From Bolinopsis microptera (taxonomy: Eukaryota; Ctenophora; Tentaculata; Lobata; Bolinopsidae): a DNA stretch of 64,000 bases. Shown here piece by piece: positions 1 to 11,200 of this stretch. The position numbers were made by a program, and so were the translations under genes. Under the pieces are notes generated by a model. The model had not been told where the DNA came from, ran no database searches, and saw nothing but the letters and a program-made list of their open reading frames with translations. Each line of letters begins with the position of its first letter. Positions within the stretch are counted from its first letter, which is position 1. The stretch covers positions 13,405,628 to 13,469,627 of the forward strand of contig NC_087075.1 of the NCBI RefSeq assembly GCF_026151205.1. Direction: 5' to 3'.

Positions 1-270
1 ATGCCAGGAACTAGAAATAAATATTCTGGAATACTGTGTTTCCCTGAAGAGGTCTAAATCTAATTGGAACCATCAAGGTGAATAAAATAAAATTATTGGA
101 TGCCAGGAACTAGAAATAAATATACTGGAATACTGTGTTTCCCTGAAGAGGTCTTAATCTAATTGGAACCATCAAGGGGAATAAAATTAAATTATTGGAT
201 GCCAGGAACTAGAAATAAATATACTGGAATACTGTGTTTCCCTGAAGAGGTCTAAATCTAATTGGAACCC
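1..270. repeat. 99-bp tandem repeat, about 2.7 copies
   Basis: The unit begins ATGCCAGGAACTAG at positions 1, 100 and 199, giving a 99-bp period with only a few differences between copies. The array runs off the left edge of the window, so its true length is unknown. No coding content is evident. Confidence 0.9.
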
Positions 271-1380
271 TGTAGGCGCCGCGCACAGGATCTATTTAAT
301 TGTTATCTTACAATTACATGTCGCATTTCTTAATTACTAGAGCCAAAATTTCAGAAGCAAAATAATTTAAAACATATTTCTGTCGTTCACGCAGTACAGG
401 CCGTGAGCACTGCGATCTAATTAATAGATCGAAAAATAATAATGGAGAAATTCCAAAAACCGCGCGCTCGTTATTTGTGATTAAATTGAGTGCTATTATA
501 TGCGCGCCTCTGTGAACAGCAGTACCGCTCAAGCATGAAGTACTAAGCGGTACGCAGTTCTGCGTGAGGCGTAGACATTTGTAGCACACGTTTCATTCAA
601 CTAATCAATTATGTGACATGTAATTATATTAAAGCAAAAAGAATATTAATTTTAGTAATAATTGACGTAAACATATGTGTTTAAATAACATTTATAATCT
701 AGCGAGTTACCAATAATATAATACTATTTGTTTGTATTATTGATTATATATGTTTACACTAGCCTATATTATGATGGAGATATACATTATATAATTGCTC
801 CAATATTCAACACTGCTAAACAACAAATACCTACTCGCCCATCGATGAAGCAGTCGCCAAAACAAAGCTCAAAGTTAATATACCTTCGTACTTCGTTTTG
901 GAAACTGTAGAATGCCAGTAAATAATTATAATTTGTGTTTCAATCGTGTATTCGATGGGCAAGCACTCGCCACTCGAGGCCGAGACAAACGGCACCGGCT
1001 CCGCCCTGCAACCATGAAGTAATGTAAGCAGTAAGGCGGGGCGGTGGTGTGCGCCGTTTATACGGCCCACAGCACGAGACATTTTGAGCTCCAAGACTTA
1101 CGACTATAAAAGTCCCGAGTTAAACGTAGCGACTTACCATCGTCAGCCGTCAAAAATTTAGAATTTGTATGTTATAAACTCTACATCTGATATCAGTATA
1201 ACATGTAATTTAGTTTGTTATTGGCTAAATTTTTAACTCGATTAAGCGATGCAGACGGATGAACTAGGCTCCTCCTCCGTCAAAAACACAATGAGAGGGG
1301 ATTGTGGAAGGACACGAACACTATTCGTTAACTCGTACCCCGGGTACCCCCTAGAACTATATGTCCCATCAGATCACAGG
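271..1380. other. Intergenic sequence with no supported gene
   Basis: Only short unsupported ORFs are present on either strand. They show no recognisable domain or splice pattern. A GC-richer patch lies around 950-1080, but nothing in it can be named. Confidence 0.5.
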
Positions 1381-1401
1381 CAAATAAATATCACTTCTTA
1401 A

Positions 1402-2515
1402 TCAGAATTCAGTGAAATTTTTGTCACACCACTCAGTTCCATACCGGTTTTGAGCTCTTAGAAGTGACTGTTTAAGTAAATTCTTGATAGATCTGCATGT
1501 GGAGGTGAAATTTAACGGGCCAACTTTACGGAATTCATTCCACAGCCATGCAGATTTATAAACAAATTGATTAGTTGGAGAGGGCGTAATGAACAGATTA
1601 TCTTTCCTATTTGATATGTTGAATAAGTAGTATAACGAAATTGGTACTCGTGACTTAATGATCTTAAAAAGTTCCATTAAACAACGGTATCTGTACAGGT
1701 TCTCTGTAACAAGTAATTCATGTTTTGTGAATAGAGGCTTAGTGGACTCTTTAACATAGAATTCAGATCCTAGACGTTGAGAATTAATTGGTCTTGCTCT
1801 AGCACATGTCTTGAACTTGTCTACATAAGCTTCATAGTCTCCAAATAGAATCCTGATACACTTCTTTTGAGTAATAAATAGCGGTTTTAACTGATTATTG
1901 GGAATACCTCCCCAGACAGAAATAGCATAACCTAGGTGTGATTCAAAGAGGGAATGATATATTTGCTTATATAGTGATTCTGGTAAGCATTTCTTAATAC
2001 GGTAGATACGTCCACAAGCACTTCTTAGTTTCTTGTTGAGGGATGATATATGTGGTTTCCAGCTCAATTTATCATCCATGATTACTTCAAGAAATTTTGT
2101 CTGACTTACACGTTTAATTATTTTGTTATTAATGGACAAGTTTTGGCTATCTATATCGGCATCTAATTCGTTATTATTACGTTTAGAGGGAGAAAAATAC
2201 ATGTAACAACACTTCTTTACATTAATGTGCAGTAGGTTAACTCCCATATACTTGTTTACGGCCTGTAGTACTTCATTAGCTAATTCATATGCTTTATTTC
2301 TCGAATCGGCAGCGACAAATATATTAGTATCGTCTGCAAATAAGACAAATTTACCATTTTTAGTTATATTGCATATGTCATTGATGTACAGTAGGAAAAG
2401 TAGAGGTCCTAATACACTACCCTGAGGGACCCCGAATTCGACCGGTAATTCATCAGATTTGGTATCCAAAACGTTTACAAATTGTTTCCAATTAGACAAA
2501 TAACTAGAGATAAGA
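1402..2515 (-). pseudogene. 5'-truncated non-LTR retrotransposon reverse transcriptase
   Basis: This minus-strand open frame of about 365 residues is the C-terminal half of a LINE-type reverse transcriptase. It carries the palm motif GVPQGSVLGPLLFLLYIND and the catalytic FADDTN box near residue 55. The thumb and connection region follows (KLSWKPHISSLNKKLRSACG, then a tail with AISVWG). Fingers and endonuclease domains are missing. Just upstream, at about 2515, homology switches abruptly to a different retroelement tail, so the copy is truncated and chimeric. It ends with a stop at 1402 and is presumably dead. Clade is not assigned. Confidence 0.85.
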
Positions 2516-2830
2516 TTGCTGTTTGCTCATCCGAGCCACAGATGCACAGCGGAGAGGCCGCTGCTCTGTCAACTCTGAAGAGAAACGAGTTCAGTAGATT
2601 GTTCTTGTACATGAGACTCATAACCAATACTTCCACTTCGCGGCTCACTCCAAAGGGGATGGGAAGGGGGTTGCAGGAGACTCTTGGAATATCAGACCAT
2701 CCTTCCATAAGTAGTAGGTTTTGTAAACTTTCTTGCCAAAGTAGCTCTGTGAATTGCTGTATCATTCCCTTGGTGTACTTGTAAGTCTTTGGGGATAGTA
2801 GCAGAATGTGGTCCAGGTTTCTGTGGCTGA
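2516..2830 (-). pseudogene. Fragment of a second retroelement ORF C-terminus
   Basis: The minus-strand frame contains a segment ending SPLCICGSDEQTA. This resembles the Cys-rich tail found after the reverse transcriptase or RNase H region of many LINEs (pattern C-x-C-G-x-x-E-T/Q). It is cut off where the neighbouring reverse transcriptase fragment begins. The family cannot be named. Resemblance is by motif only, so confidence is modest. Confidence 0.4.
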
Positions 2831-4490
2831 TAACATAACATGCTAGCTTTCTTTATTTTTGTAAGTCGCGTCGGCTGACATCTTGGGTTGTACTGGATGT
2901 AACAAGTTTATTATCGGATGTCTACTTATATTTATTATGATATCATTATTCATTGTAATGGCAATAAAATTTAAATTTTGTTTTACTTAAAAATTTTGTT
3001 TTACTTAGTTCTTCTTATAATTACTTTGCGCTTTCTGCCTAAATGACTTGGTCAATGTAACTTAGTCAATGTGACACGAAGCTTTTATATTTATTGGAGT
3101 TGGAAAAGCATAGCAATTTTTAACTGACTGGCTAAATAGTAATTGGTAATTTTTTAAAAAATCTAAATCTTTTCAAACAATACATAATTATACAGAATTG
3201 AATGCTTCTAAATAAACCCAGTTATAAAAGGAGAAAACCGATATAGCCCTAATATCCACTATCCCAGTATGAAACCCAAATTATGTATTGAAAGAGGGGT
3301 GACCAAAACACAGTAGTGTGCAGTAAGAAATACCACACCCGCAATAACATTGGGCCCTAGCAAAAAATTAATTAATCAATGAATTAAAACATATATATTT
3401 TGAGGCTCACGACGTCTCGTCCCATGGGTGGAGTTGTAGGCTGAGTATGTGTTCAAATCTCCTTACTTCGTATGGTGAAACATTGAAAGGTTTGCCTTAG
3501 CCTTTGGGACGAGTGTTTGCCCACCGGGGATCCAAATATATGTTTATCATGGACATTACTTTGACACATAAACTAATCAAACGACTTTAATGATTCCAGA
3601 AAATTTTACTAACTGCATTTAGCTAGTTTATAGTAAATACACACGATCGCAGAATAGAGGAGCACAATTGGGTTCCTTGTTCTGCGACTGTGTTTCCTCG
3701 GTGGGCCGACAGGTTTTTGTTGTGTAGTAGTGCTGGGGAAAAAAACGCTTTAACTATCAATGAGAGTACAAATTTTTAATTCTTGACCTTAGTGCCACAG
3801 TTTCTGTGGTAAAAACAAATTTATAGTTAAACGTTATATATTGTAGAAGGGCATGATTTACTCACATCACTAAGCATCTGGATGGATAATTAGCACACAA
3901 AAATAAACTGACCTTTAAACATGACCACCAGCTATACCACGTAACCATAGCTCCGAAATAAATAAATTGCTCTACATAGAAACATCTGGCCTGATCCTAT
4001 CACATTGTGGTCCCCAGGGGTTCGGTAAAGCCCTCACAGGCAACTGGGTCCTTTTACCAGCCACAATAAAATTGATCATGCCAGTACTGTCATAAACTGT
4101 AACCAACTATTTAAAAATTAGATATCTTTTGCTAAATTTTAAATTTTAAGTCATAGAGCAATCTTCTCAATTTTAAAATTTTTAAGAATTATGTTTTACC
4201 CTAACTATGATGTGGTGGCATTAATACTAAATTTCAACTTTGAAAGTAAATAGATTATTAGTGACAACAAAATTATAGTTTAAGACATCCATTCTGCATT
4301 GTGTTTCCAATATTAGAATTTATGATATGTATTGATTGAATAATTGGTAATAAATTTAACTTTTGTTTTATTAACTTTTGTTTTATTATAATATTGTACT
4401 TATAGAAAATATATCACTCTAAAGGCTCCTTCTCCGAGCTAATGACTCTAAAGTTCCTGATAACATGAACTTTGTCAGGCTCTGCTGTCC
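2831..4490. other. Non-coding sequence; possible SINE-like patch
   Basis: No ORF of note is present. At about 3395-3535 a segment contains a GTTCAAATC motif resembling a tRNA B box and ends near CCACCGGGGATCC, which might be an old SINE. No A box or terminal repeat could be matched. Confidence 0.3.
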
Positions 4491-4503
4491 TTTTATTGAG
4501 TAG

Positions 4504-5408
4504 TTAGTCGACAACTTTCTTGTAGGCCATCCTGTCTGCAGCTGATCTATCTGGAGTAATGTAAACTGAACTAAACCCGTCTACATGTCTTAGTAGCTTA
4601 GTCTTGCTCAAGATGGTACGAGCTTGATCTGAGCTTGACAAAAGGAATTTCACTGGCCTGACTCGTTCACTTGTAGTTGTGTCCTTTCCAACTCGTTTAC
4701 ATCTCAAAATTTTCGGTTTTTCGTTGAGATGGTCCAACAAAATACCAGATACCTTAGCATCCAGGTTCTCCACGGCCTCAGTCTCTGGAAGCCCAAAGAT
4801 AATCAGACTTTTACTTCGATCTTCTTCTAGGGAAATTCTTTTCACTGCAGCTTGAATCTTCTTCGGTGCAAAGGCGTTTTTGCATGTGTTTTTCAAAAGA
4901 GACGAAAAGGTTTTGATCTCTTTCTGAGCTGCACTTTTCACAGTTCCAATCTCATCATCCTTCTTCAAAGCTAACTTCTCCTGCAAATCACTGATTTTAG
5001 CCATATCTGCTTCTTGCTTAGAGAGCAACTTCTCTTGTAGTTCAATGATTTTAGTCGCATCTTCTATTTTTTCTTTCCTGAAAATTCTGTTGTCGTTAGC
5101 TGTTTCTGTGGCGGATTGTAACAATGGACCACAATAATCGTTCAGCAAACAGCAAACTGTCTCTAACCATTCTGATAACCTTTCTCTAGCACACTTCTCT
5201 GGTTCAGTTTATCAAACTCCACATCATCGTTGTGTTCAACTCCGATTTTACTTCTAATCTCCTTGAAAATACTTTCAGTCGCCATTTGTATCTGATTCAC
5301 ATATTCCGTAAGAAACTGGCCATTCACGACCATATCATCATCTAATATATCCATATGTTCATTCTGTAGCGGAAGAGGCATCGTACACGTTGTACAGAAA
5401 ATGTACAA
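4504..5408 (-). pseudogene. LINE ORF1-like protein (coiled coil plus RNA-binding-like domain), frameshifted
   Basis: Two minus-strand frames appear to form one broken ORF. The 5163-5408 frame gives an acidic N-terminus that stops early. The next frame (from 5148) continues with a heptad-rich coiled coil (two ELQEKL/DLQEKL-type repeats) and then a domain with RSKSLIIFGLPE. That block is typical of L1-type ORF1 proteins and related chromoviral-like host proteins. The C-terminus follows the usual arrangement (RVRPVKFLL, then a stop at 4504). A single frameshift near 5160-5200 would restore continuity. No endonuclease or reverse transcriptase follows directly, so this is a remnant or a domesticated fragment. 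Confidence 0.6.
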
Positions 5409-6037
5409 ACAATGTATACAAATCTACAAAGCCAGAGAGATAATTCAACGCGCACACAGTACTACTGATAAGAGAGCTACAATTTAGCAACGAATGTAAA
5501 AGTGTAATATCGACATAGATAAGATTGACTGTTTGCGAACTAAATACGAATAACATTATTGCCCTGAGTCCTGACTTGACTGCCGGGTGCATATACAAAG
5601 TCCTTCCATTGTAATATTGAGTCATGTCATGTTGTAAGGTATGGACTCACGACCTTTCATAGGCAGTGATAGTTGCCAATGAAGTGCAAACAATGAATCA
5701 CGTTAACTGAAATGTTGTTAACATAAAACCATTGTGCATGCCTTTCTAAACAGCATACCTTTTTACTGTGATTATTTTTATGTGCTAACCATGAATTGCA
5801 GACATTGTGACTAAACTAAAAGTTTCTGCCACAGCTAGCTTACATAAAGACAGGGTAACAAAGAGATAACTTTCAATGGAAGTTCAAATTTCTAGGACCC
5901 TCAATAAAGGTAATATATAAATACTTAACACTTATAGTTCTCGTTCACATATTACATGATCACTGAAGCTGAGGGGATTACGCTAACTTTCAATTGTAAC
6001 ACAATAGTATTATATGTAAAACTGCTTACAGAGGGGA

Positions 6038-6295
6038 CAGTGGCGTAATGTTGCCTGTTGGCGCCCCCCCCCCCCCCCTCCCGCCGAAAAAGCGCCCCCC
6101 TGTTGGCGCCCCTTCCCCTTTTGGTGCTCCTCCCTAAAATTGAACAAATTAGGTGATTTTAGAGGAAACGCGCAGTTTTGCTAGTACTTTAGTTAAGTTT
6201 TCGAAATTGTCCCACATTCAAACGACGATTTGGCGCCCCCCTAAGAAGGCGCCCCCCGCTGTGCGGGGTCAGCGGGGCCCTTTGTTGCGCCACTG
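6038..6295. mobile_element. hAT-type MITE with 8-bp target duplication
   Basis: The element begins CAGTGGCGTAATG and ends with the near-complement TTGCGCCACTG. It is flanked by a perfect 8-bp direct repeat AGAGGGGA (6030-6037 and 6296-6303). An 8-bp duplication and CAGTG termini are hallmarks of the hAT superfamily. It is non-autonomous with no ORF, and a close relative lies at 16021-16257. Confidence 0.9.
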
Positions 6296-6325
6296 AGAGG
6301 GGAGAGGGGGAAGGTTAGCCAAAAT

Positions 6326-6326
<1 letters not shown>

Positions 6327-6360
<34 letters not shown>

Positions 6361-7753
6361 AATGGCATAAAATGGCATAAAATGGAGACTTTTTCTATGA
6401 AGAAAATGGAAAAACCCATGAGTAATTCTCCATTTTCTCCATTTTATGCCATGAATTTTGTCTTCGAAATTTCATCTTTAACACCATTTAACACCTAAAT
6501 TGGACATCCTTACATGTTTATTTACGCTTACTAGGGGCGTAACAAGCTTATGAAAGCTCATAGTAGGCTACTAGATGCTTATACTAGGTTAGTAGAGGCA
6601 CACTTCAGGCAAACTCATAATTACTCAAGCCTAGTGTAAAGTTATTTCTACAGGCTACAGCAGGAGTGAGTAATAGGGGAGAGTAATAGGCACTGAGAAG
6701 TGAGACCTACATCCTCGAAAGTCGAAACAAGCTTGCACTGCATAGGGGAGGCCTGCCTTCCGAGATCGCATTACCAGGGGGAAGCCTAGAGTCCAAAATT
6801 GTGTACCGAGGGGTAAATTTCTAAGTCAACATTTTTCAAATTTTTTCTGAAAACCGCTTTTCTCCACGTTTCATGCTACCCTGTTCATTATTTGCCGAAA
6901 ATATTTTTTCGGTTTTTCGAAGTCCACACCTTCCCCTCGATACACAATTTTGGACTCGAGGTAATGCGATCTCGGAAGGCAGGCCTCCCCTTTGCAACAC
7001 GAGCTCGGAATCGGGAGCTCTCGATACGGGAGGTACGTATCGAAAATGACTCGGACCGAAAATTTTCTAAGTCAACATTTTTCAAAGTTTTTCTGAAAAC
7101 CACTTTTCTCCATGTTTTATGATACCCTGTTCATTATTGGCCGAAAATATTTTTTCGGTTTTTCGAAGTCCACACCTTCCCCTCGATACACAATTTTGGA
7201 CTCGAGGTAATGCGATCTCGGAAGGCAGGCCTCCCCTTTGCAACACGAGCTCGGAATCGGGAGCTCTCGATACGGGAGGTACGTATCGAAAATGACTCGG
7301 ACCGAAAATTTTCTAAGTCAACATTTTTCAAAGTTTTTCTGAAAACCACTTTTCTCCATGTTTTATGATACCCTGTTCATTATTGGCCGAAAATATTTTT
7401 TCGGTTTTTCGAAGTCCACACCTTCCCCTCGATACACAATTTTGGACTCGAGGTAATGCGATCTCGGAAGGCAGGCCTCCCCTTTGCAACACGAGCTCGG
7501 AATCGGGAGCTCTCGATACGGGAGGTACGTTTCGTAAATGACTCGGACCGAACATTTTTTAAGTCAACATTTTTCAAAGTTTTTCTGAAAACCATTTTTC
7601 TCCATGTTTTATGATACTCTGTTCATTATTGGCCGAAAATATCTTTTTTTTAAATAATTTTTCTCGAAATTCTAAATTTTTTAGGTTTTCCATGGCATAA
7701 AATGGCATAAAATGCTCCATTTATGCCATTGGCCCCCCCCCCCCCCCCCCCCC
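6327..7753. mobile_element. TIR element with poly-G / poly-C termini
   Basis: The left end is a run of about 32 G followed by CCAATGGCATAAAATGGC. The right end is the inverse, ATGCCATTGG followed by about 21 C. The sequence GCCAAAATG flanks both sides (6318-6326 and 7754-7762), consistent with an 8-9 bp target duplication. The interior is mostly a 246-bp tandem repeat and has no transposase. I cannot assign the family. The homopolymer ends may be secondary expansions. Confidence 0.8.
6765..7640. repeat. 246-bp tandem repeat inside the poly-G element
   Basis: The motif CCGAAAATATT recurs at 6895, 7141, 7387 and 7633, an exact 246-bp period. Copies are nearly identical, with a few substitutions in the last one. 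The short open frames on both strands repeat with the unit and are unlikely to be genes. Confidence 0.9.
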
Positions 7754-7923
7754 GCCAAAATGTGATTGCACAATATGTGGACTACCCCTTACGCAATAAC
7801 TTTTAATCAGGTTTTACCAAGTTAATATAATAAATCATCTCTGCTGCAACTTAATGTTTATCCTTTGCTCCCACCTCCCATGAATATAACCACTAATATT
7901 TGAGACTCAATTCATGAAATTTG

Positions 7924-8043
7924 TACAGTGTGGCTCGGAAGTAACTGCCCATATTTATATTTTCTGAAAATTTGTGCAATTTCAATACGAATAACATGAG
8001 TTATTTAAGAAAAATGTGGGCAGTTACTTCTGTGCCACCTTGC
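7924..8043. mobile_element. Small palindromic MITE
   Basis: The ends TACAGTGTGGCTCGGAAGTA and the complement of TACTTCTGTGCCACCTTGCA form imperfect terminal inverted repeats that include GTAACTGCCCA. The terminal pattern resembles the mariner-like palindromic MITE at 13780. Target duplication is unclear. Confidence 0.6.
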
Positions 8044-8298
8044 ATAATATATATACAGTTGTCACTGATGATATCATGGTTTTGTATCATGATTGAAACA
8101 TTTGTCTGACTCAACCGGTTGTTTCAATTTGTATATATATATATATATATATATATGAATTTTGTGTTTATATATATGTGAATTTCGTGTTTTACTGTTT
8201 CACTGAATGTCTCAAATATATATATATATAATATATCAATTCAATGAAATTTAAACTGATAACTTGTATGATATTTAATTTCAGGAGTACTCACAAGA

Positions 8299-11200
8299 AT
8301 GGCCACGGAAGAGGATCATATCGCTGAAAAGAAATTCTACAGCCCTTCATTATCAACACCCATAGTATCACAAGACTTGTTCTCTTCTTGTGTTCCATAC
8401 AAGTCTCCAGATAACATTGTTAATAACTTGGAGGAGGAGGAAGAAGAGGAGGAGGGGGATTGTGTAAAGGACCAGGAGTCGCATTCCTCAGTTCCTACTC
8501 TTGAAGCAGATGAAGATGAGATGGAGATTACTGATCTGGAAACATCAGTACTAAAATCTCCAGAAACCCCAGAACCCAACATGTTTGTTAATGAGGATAG
8601 TATGGGGTTTGATAACCTTAATGCGCTGAACATAGTCACTCCATCTGTGGACTCTACTCAGTCCTTCATGAGTCTACTGAAGAAGAACCTTTCTCCTATC
8701 AAGAGGAAGTGTTTAAGAGTTGAACTAGAACCTGAACCTCTTAACAGTACTCAGACTTACTTCAACCTGACTAAACATTACAAACTACTCTCAGAGGAGC
8801 GTAAGAAAGTTTTGTATGGTAAGACTTGTGATAAGAGTAATTCTACTACTGTGAGACCACTAAGAAGGAAACTATTTAACGAGAAGGAGGGAGAGAAAGA
8901 GGAGGTATTGGAGAGAAGGGAAGAGAAAGAGGAGGAGGTAGTGGAGGCTACTGAACTGGGAGATTATGATTACAAATTGGAGTCGTTTGAAGAAGAGTGG
9001 GCTAAAGTCTCTGTTCTGAAACCAAACTCTGCAGTACGAGTTAAGAGCACCGCAAAAACAGATGGAGTATCTGCTACTAACAGAGAAAGTGGAGACAAGT
9101 CAAATGGTCCCTTTAATGTGGCTAATTCTCTCAAAACTCCGAATAAACAGATTGTTAAGTTGCAGGGGGAGACCCCACTTGACATCTGTGATATTGATGT
9201 TCCTTCAATGGTTGTAGAAGAGACTGTGTGCACTGTAGAAGATACTGTGTATTTGGTAGAAGAGCGTGAAGGAGGAACAGTATCTAGTGTTTCTACGGAC
9301 TGTAAACCAGCCGAAACAGTTGACTTTACTAGTTTTCAAGAGATTGTCAGCGATGAAAAGTTGGAACCAGTTTCTTGTGCCTTGCAGTCAGTTGATAACG
9401 TTATTGTAACTGATTTAACCTCTAACGCAACCACTATCAAGAGTGTGCAGACAAATGAGGCTATTGTTTCTTCTCCTGCTAAAGAGAATGTCGCCACAGA
9501 TGAACACAGTCACTCTGATAACGTAGTGACAATGTTACCTGAGTGTTTAGAGGTGGAGAAAGTTTCGGACTACTTTTATCAAGACAAGAAGATGAAAAGT
9601 GAAGATTGTCCGGAGAAGAAGTTATCGGCTGTCGCTGGTTTAAACAATCAGTTGAGGTTGGTTTCCTGGAAATTCTTCGTAGCTAGAATATTCAGTATTT
9701 GAACAAAATGTTCCAAAAACTATTTTTATTATTTTCCCTGTGTGTTATCTTTGCCTTAGCGTTCCTTAAACTTAAGTTTTACCGAAATATGTTTCAGCTG
9801 TAAACGACCTCTAGTCCACAAACAAACATTTGATCCAGAGAACAGAATCTACAAGAGAGCAAGTGAGTAGCTCTGTTAACAGCAGTTGTTGTCAGGTGTT
9901 ACCAGGTGTTTCCAGTGCAGGTGTTACTAGGTGTTACTAGGTATTGCCAGGTGTTGCCAGGTGATACCATGTGTCAGGGGGTAACCTGTGACATACATTT
10001 TATCAGAATTAAAAGTAATACGGCTTACCGTACCTGTGACATATATTTTATGAGGAAAATTAAATTAAATGTTCCTAAAGTAAAAAGGGGGAGGCGATCG
10101 TGTTACCACTACACCAACCGGCCGACGGAGCAGAAGGCCCGGGTTCAAACCCAGTTGGATGCAAGTCGGCCAGTTACCAAGCTGTGATTTGGTACAGCTT
10201 CGGCTGGTGATACACACTCCCTGGCTCGTAGGACTAACCCCCTACAGCTAGTATAGTGCCTCAGCACAGAGTGGCTTAGGGTTACTGAAAAGGAGATAAG
10301 CACCTCAGGCCATCCCAACTTGTGGGAGAGACCTGCCCTTGTATCTTGTTGTAAAGTAAAGTAAAAAGGGGGCGTTTAAGTGAAATCAGAGCAGACAACC
10401 TAAATCAATTAAATCAATTAAATAATTGAATAACAATAAATTAAGTAACTAACCATGGTAAGGAGCCGGGTAGTGTTGGCCCTGTTGGGGCCACTCTCCT
10501 ATAACAGCGCAGTAAACGACACTGGACTCTGAAATGAAGAGATTATCACACCTGACTTAAAGTTGCGACAAAAATATAACATGACAACCATGCTTACTAG
10601 GTCTAAAAATAGTAATAACCCAGTTTTACCCTTATTCTCTTATTGAATTTATTAACCTGTCGATGGAACTTTGGTTTATTAAGTCATCACAAACTCTACC
10701 AGATTATTTAGTCTGATAATTATTGAATTTTTATTTTCAAATTATCTTCTTCACGCTATTGAATATGCACATAATAAATCTATAAATGTAATCGACGTGT
10801 TCATTCTACATCCTAATACGGAGCCTCACTGAAGCTGTGAGTATTGAATTACACACGGTCCGCACAGTCTTTACTCCCCACTCTATGAGATCACCGTTTT
10901 ATTGTGTGCTTCTGTTGTGTGCAGTCTGCTGCACGAATGGAAGTAATTTCTTTCTCGACGATTCTTCGATATTTTATTGTATCTCCTAATAATAGATTGT
11001 TTTGCACAGAAAAGGTTTTTTTAAATAATTTTGTTAATTGTAATTTTGATATCAAATTAATTACAAATTTGGCTCCCCAGGCCCAGCATCTAGGGTAATT
11101 GAATTGATCAATATTACATTCAATTCGTGTTTAACCAACCCACTTAAGCGAATTTGGCTACTAGACGAAATCGCAGGAGCCAGAGTGTTTTTGTGCAAGA

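Larger units (their letters stand above)
5932..7791. mobile_element. Harbinger-like MITE remnant interrupted by two later insertions
   Basis: The left end at about 5932 (TTATAGTTCTCGTTCACATA) and the right end at about 7762-7791 (finishing CTACCCCTTA) match the two ends of the intact 164-bp MITE at 21817-21980. The intervening body also matches (GATTACGCTA, GTAAAACTGCTTACAGAGGG). The remnant is split by a hAT-type MITE at 6038 and by a poly-G-ended element at 6327. Assignment to PIF/Harbinger rests on the TTA target duplication and GGGG terminus of the intact copy. Confidence 0.7.

Noticed and set aside
3395..3535. SINE near 3.4 kb
   Set aside because: Only a weak B-box-like motif was found. 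There is no A box or shared tail with the two clear SINEs.
6888..7595. 71-76 codon frames repeated three times
   Set aside because: They repeat with the 246-bp unit inside a transposable element and exist on both strands, so they are unlikely to be translated.
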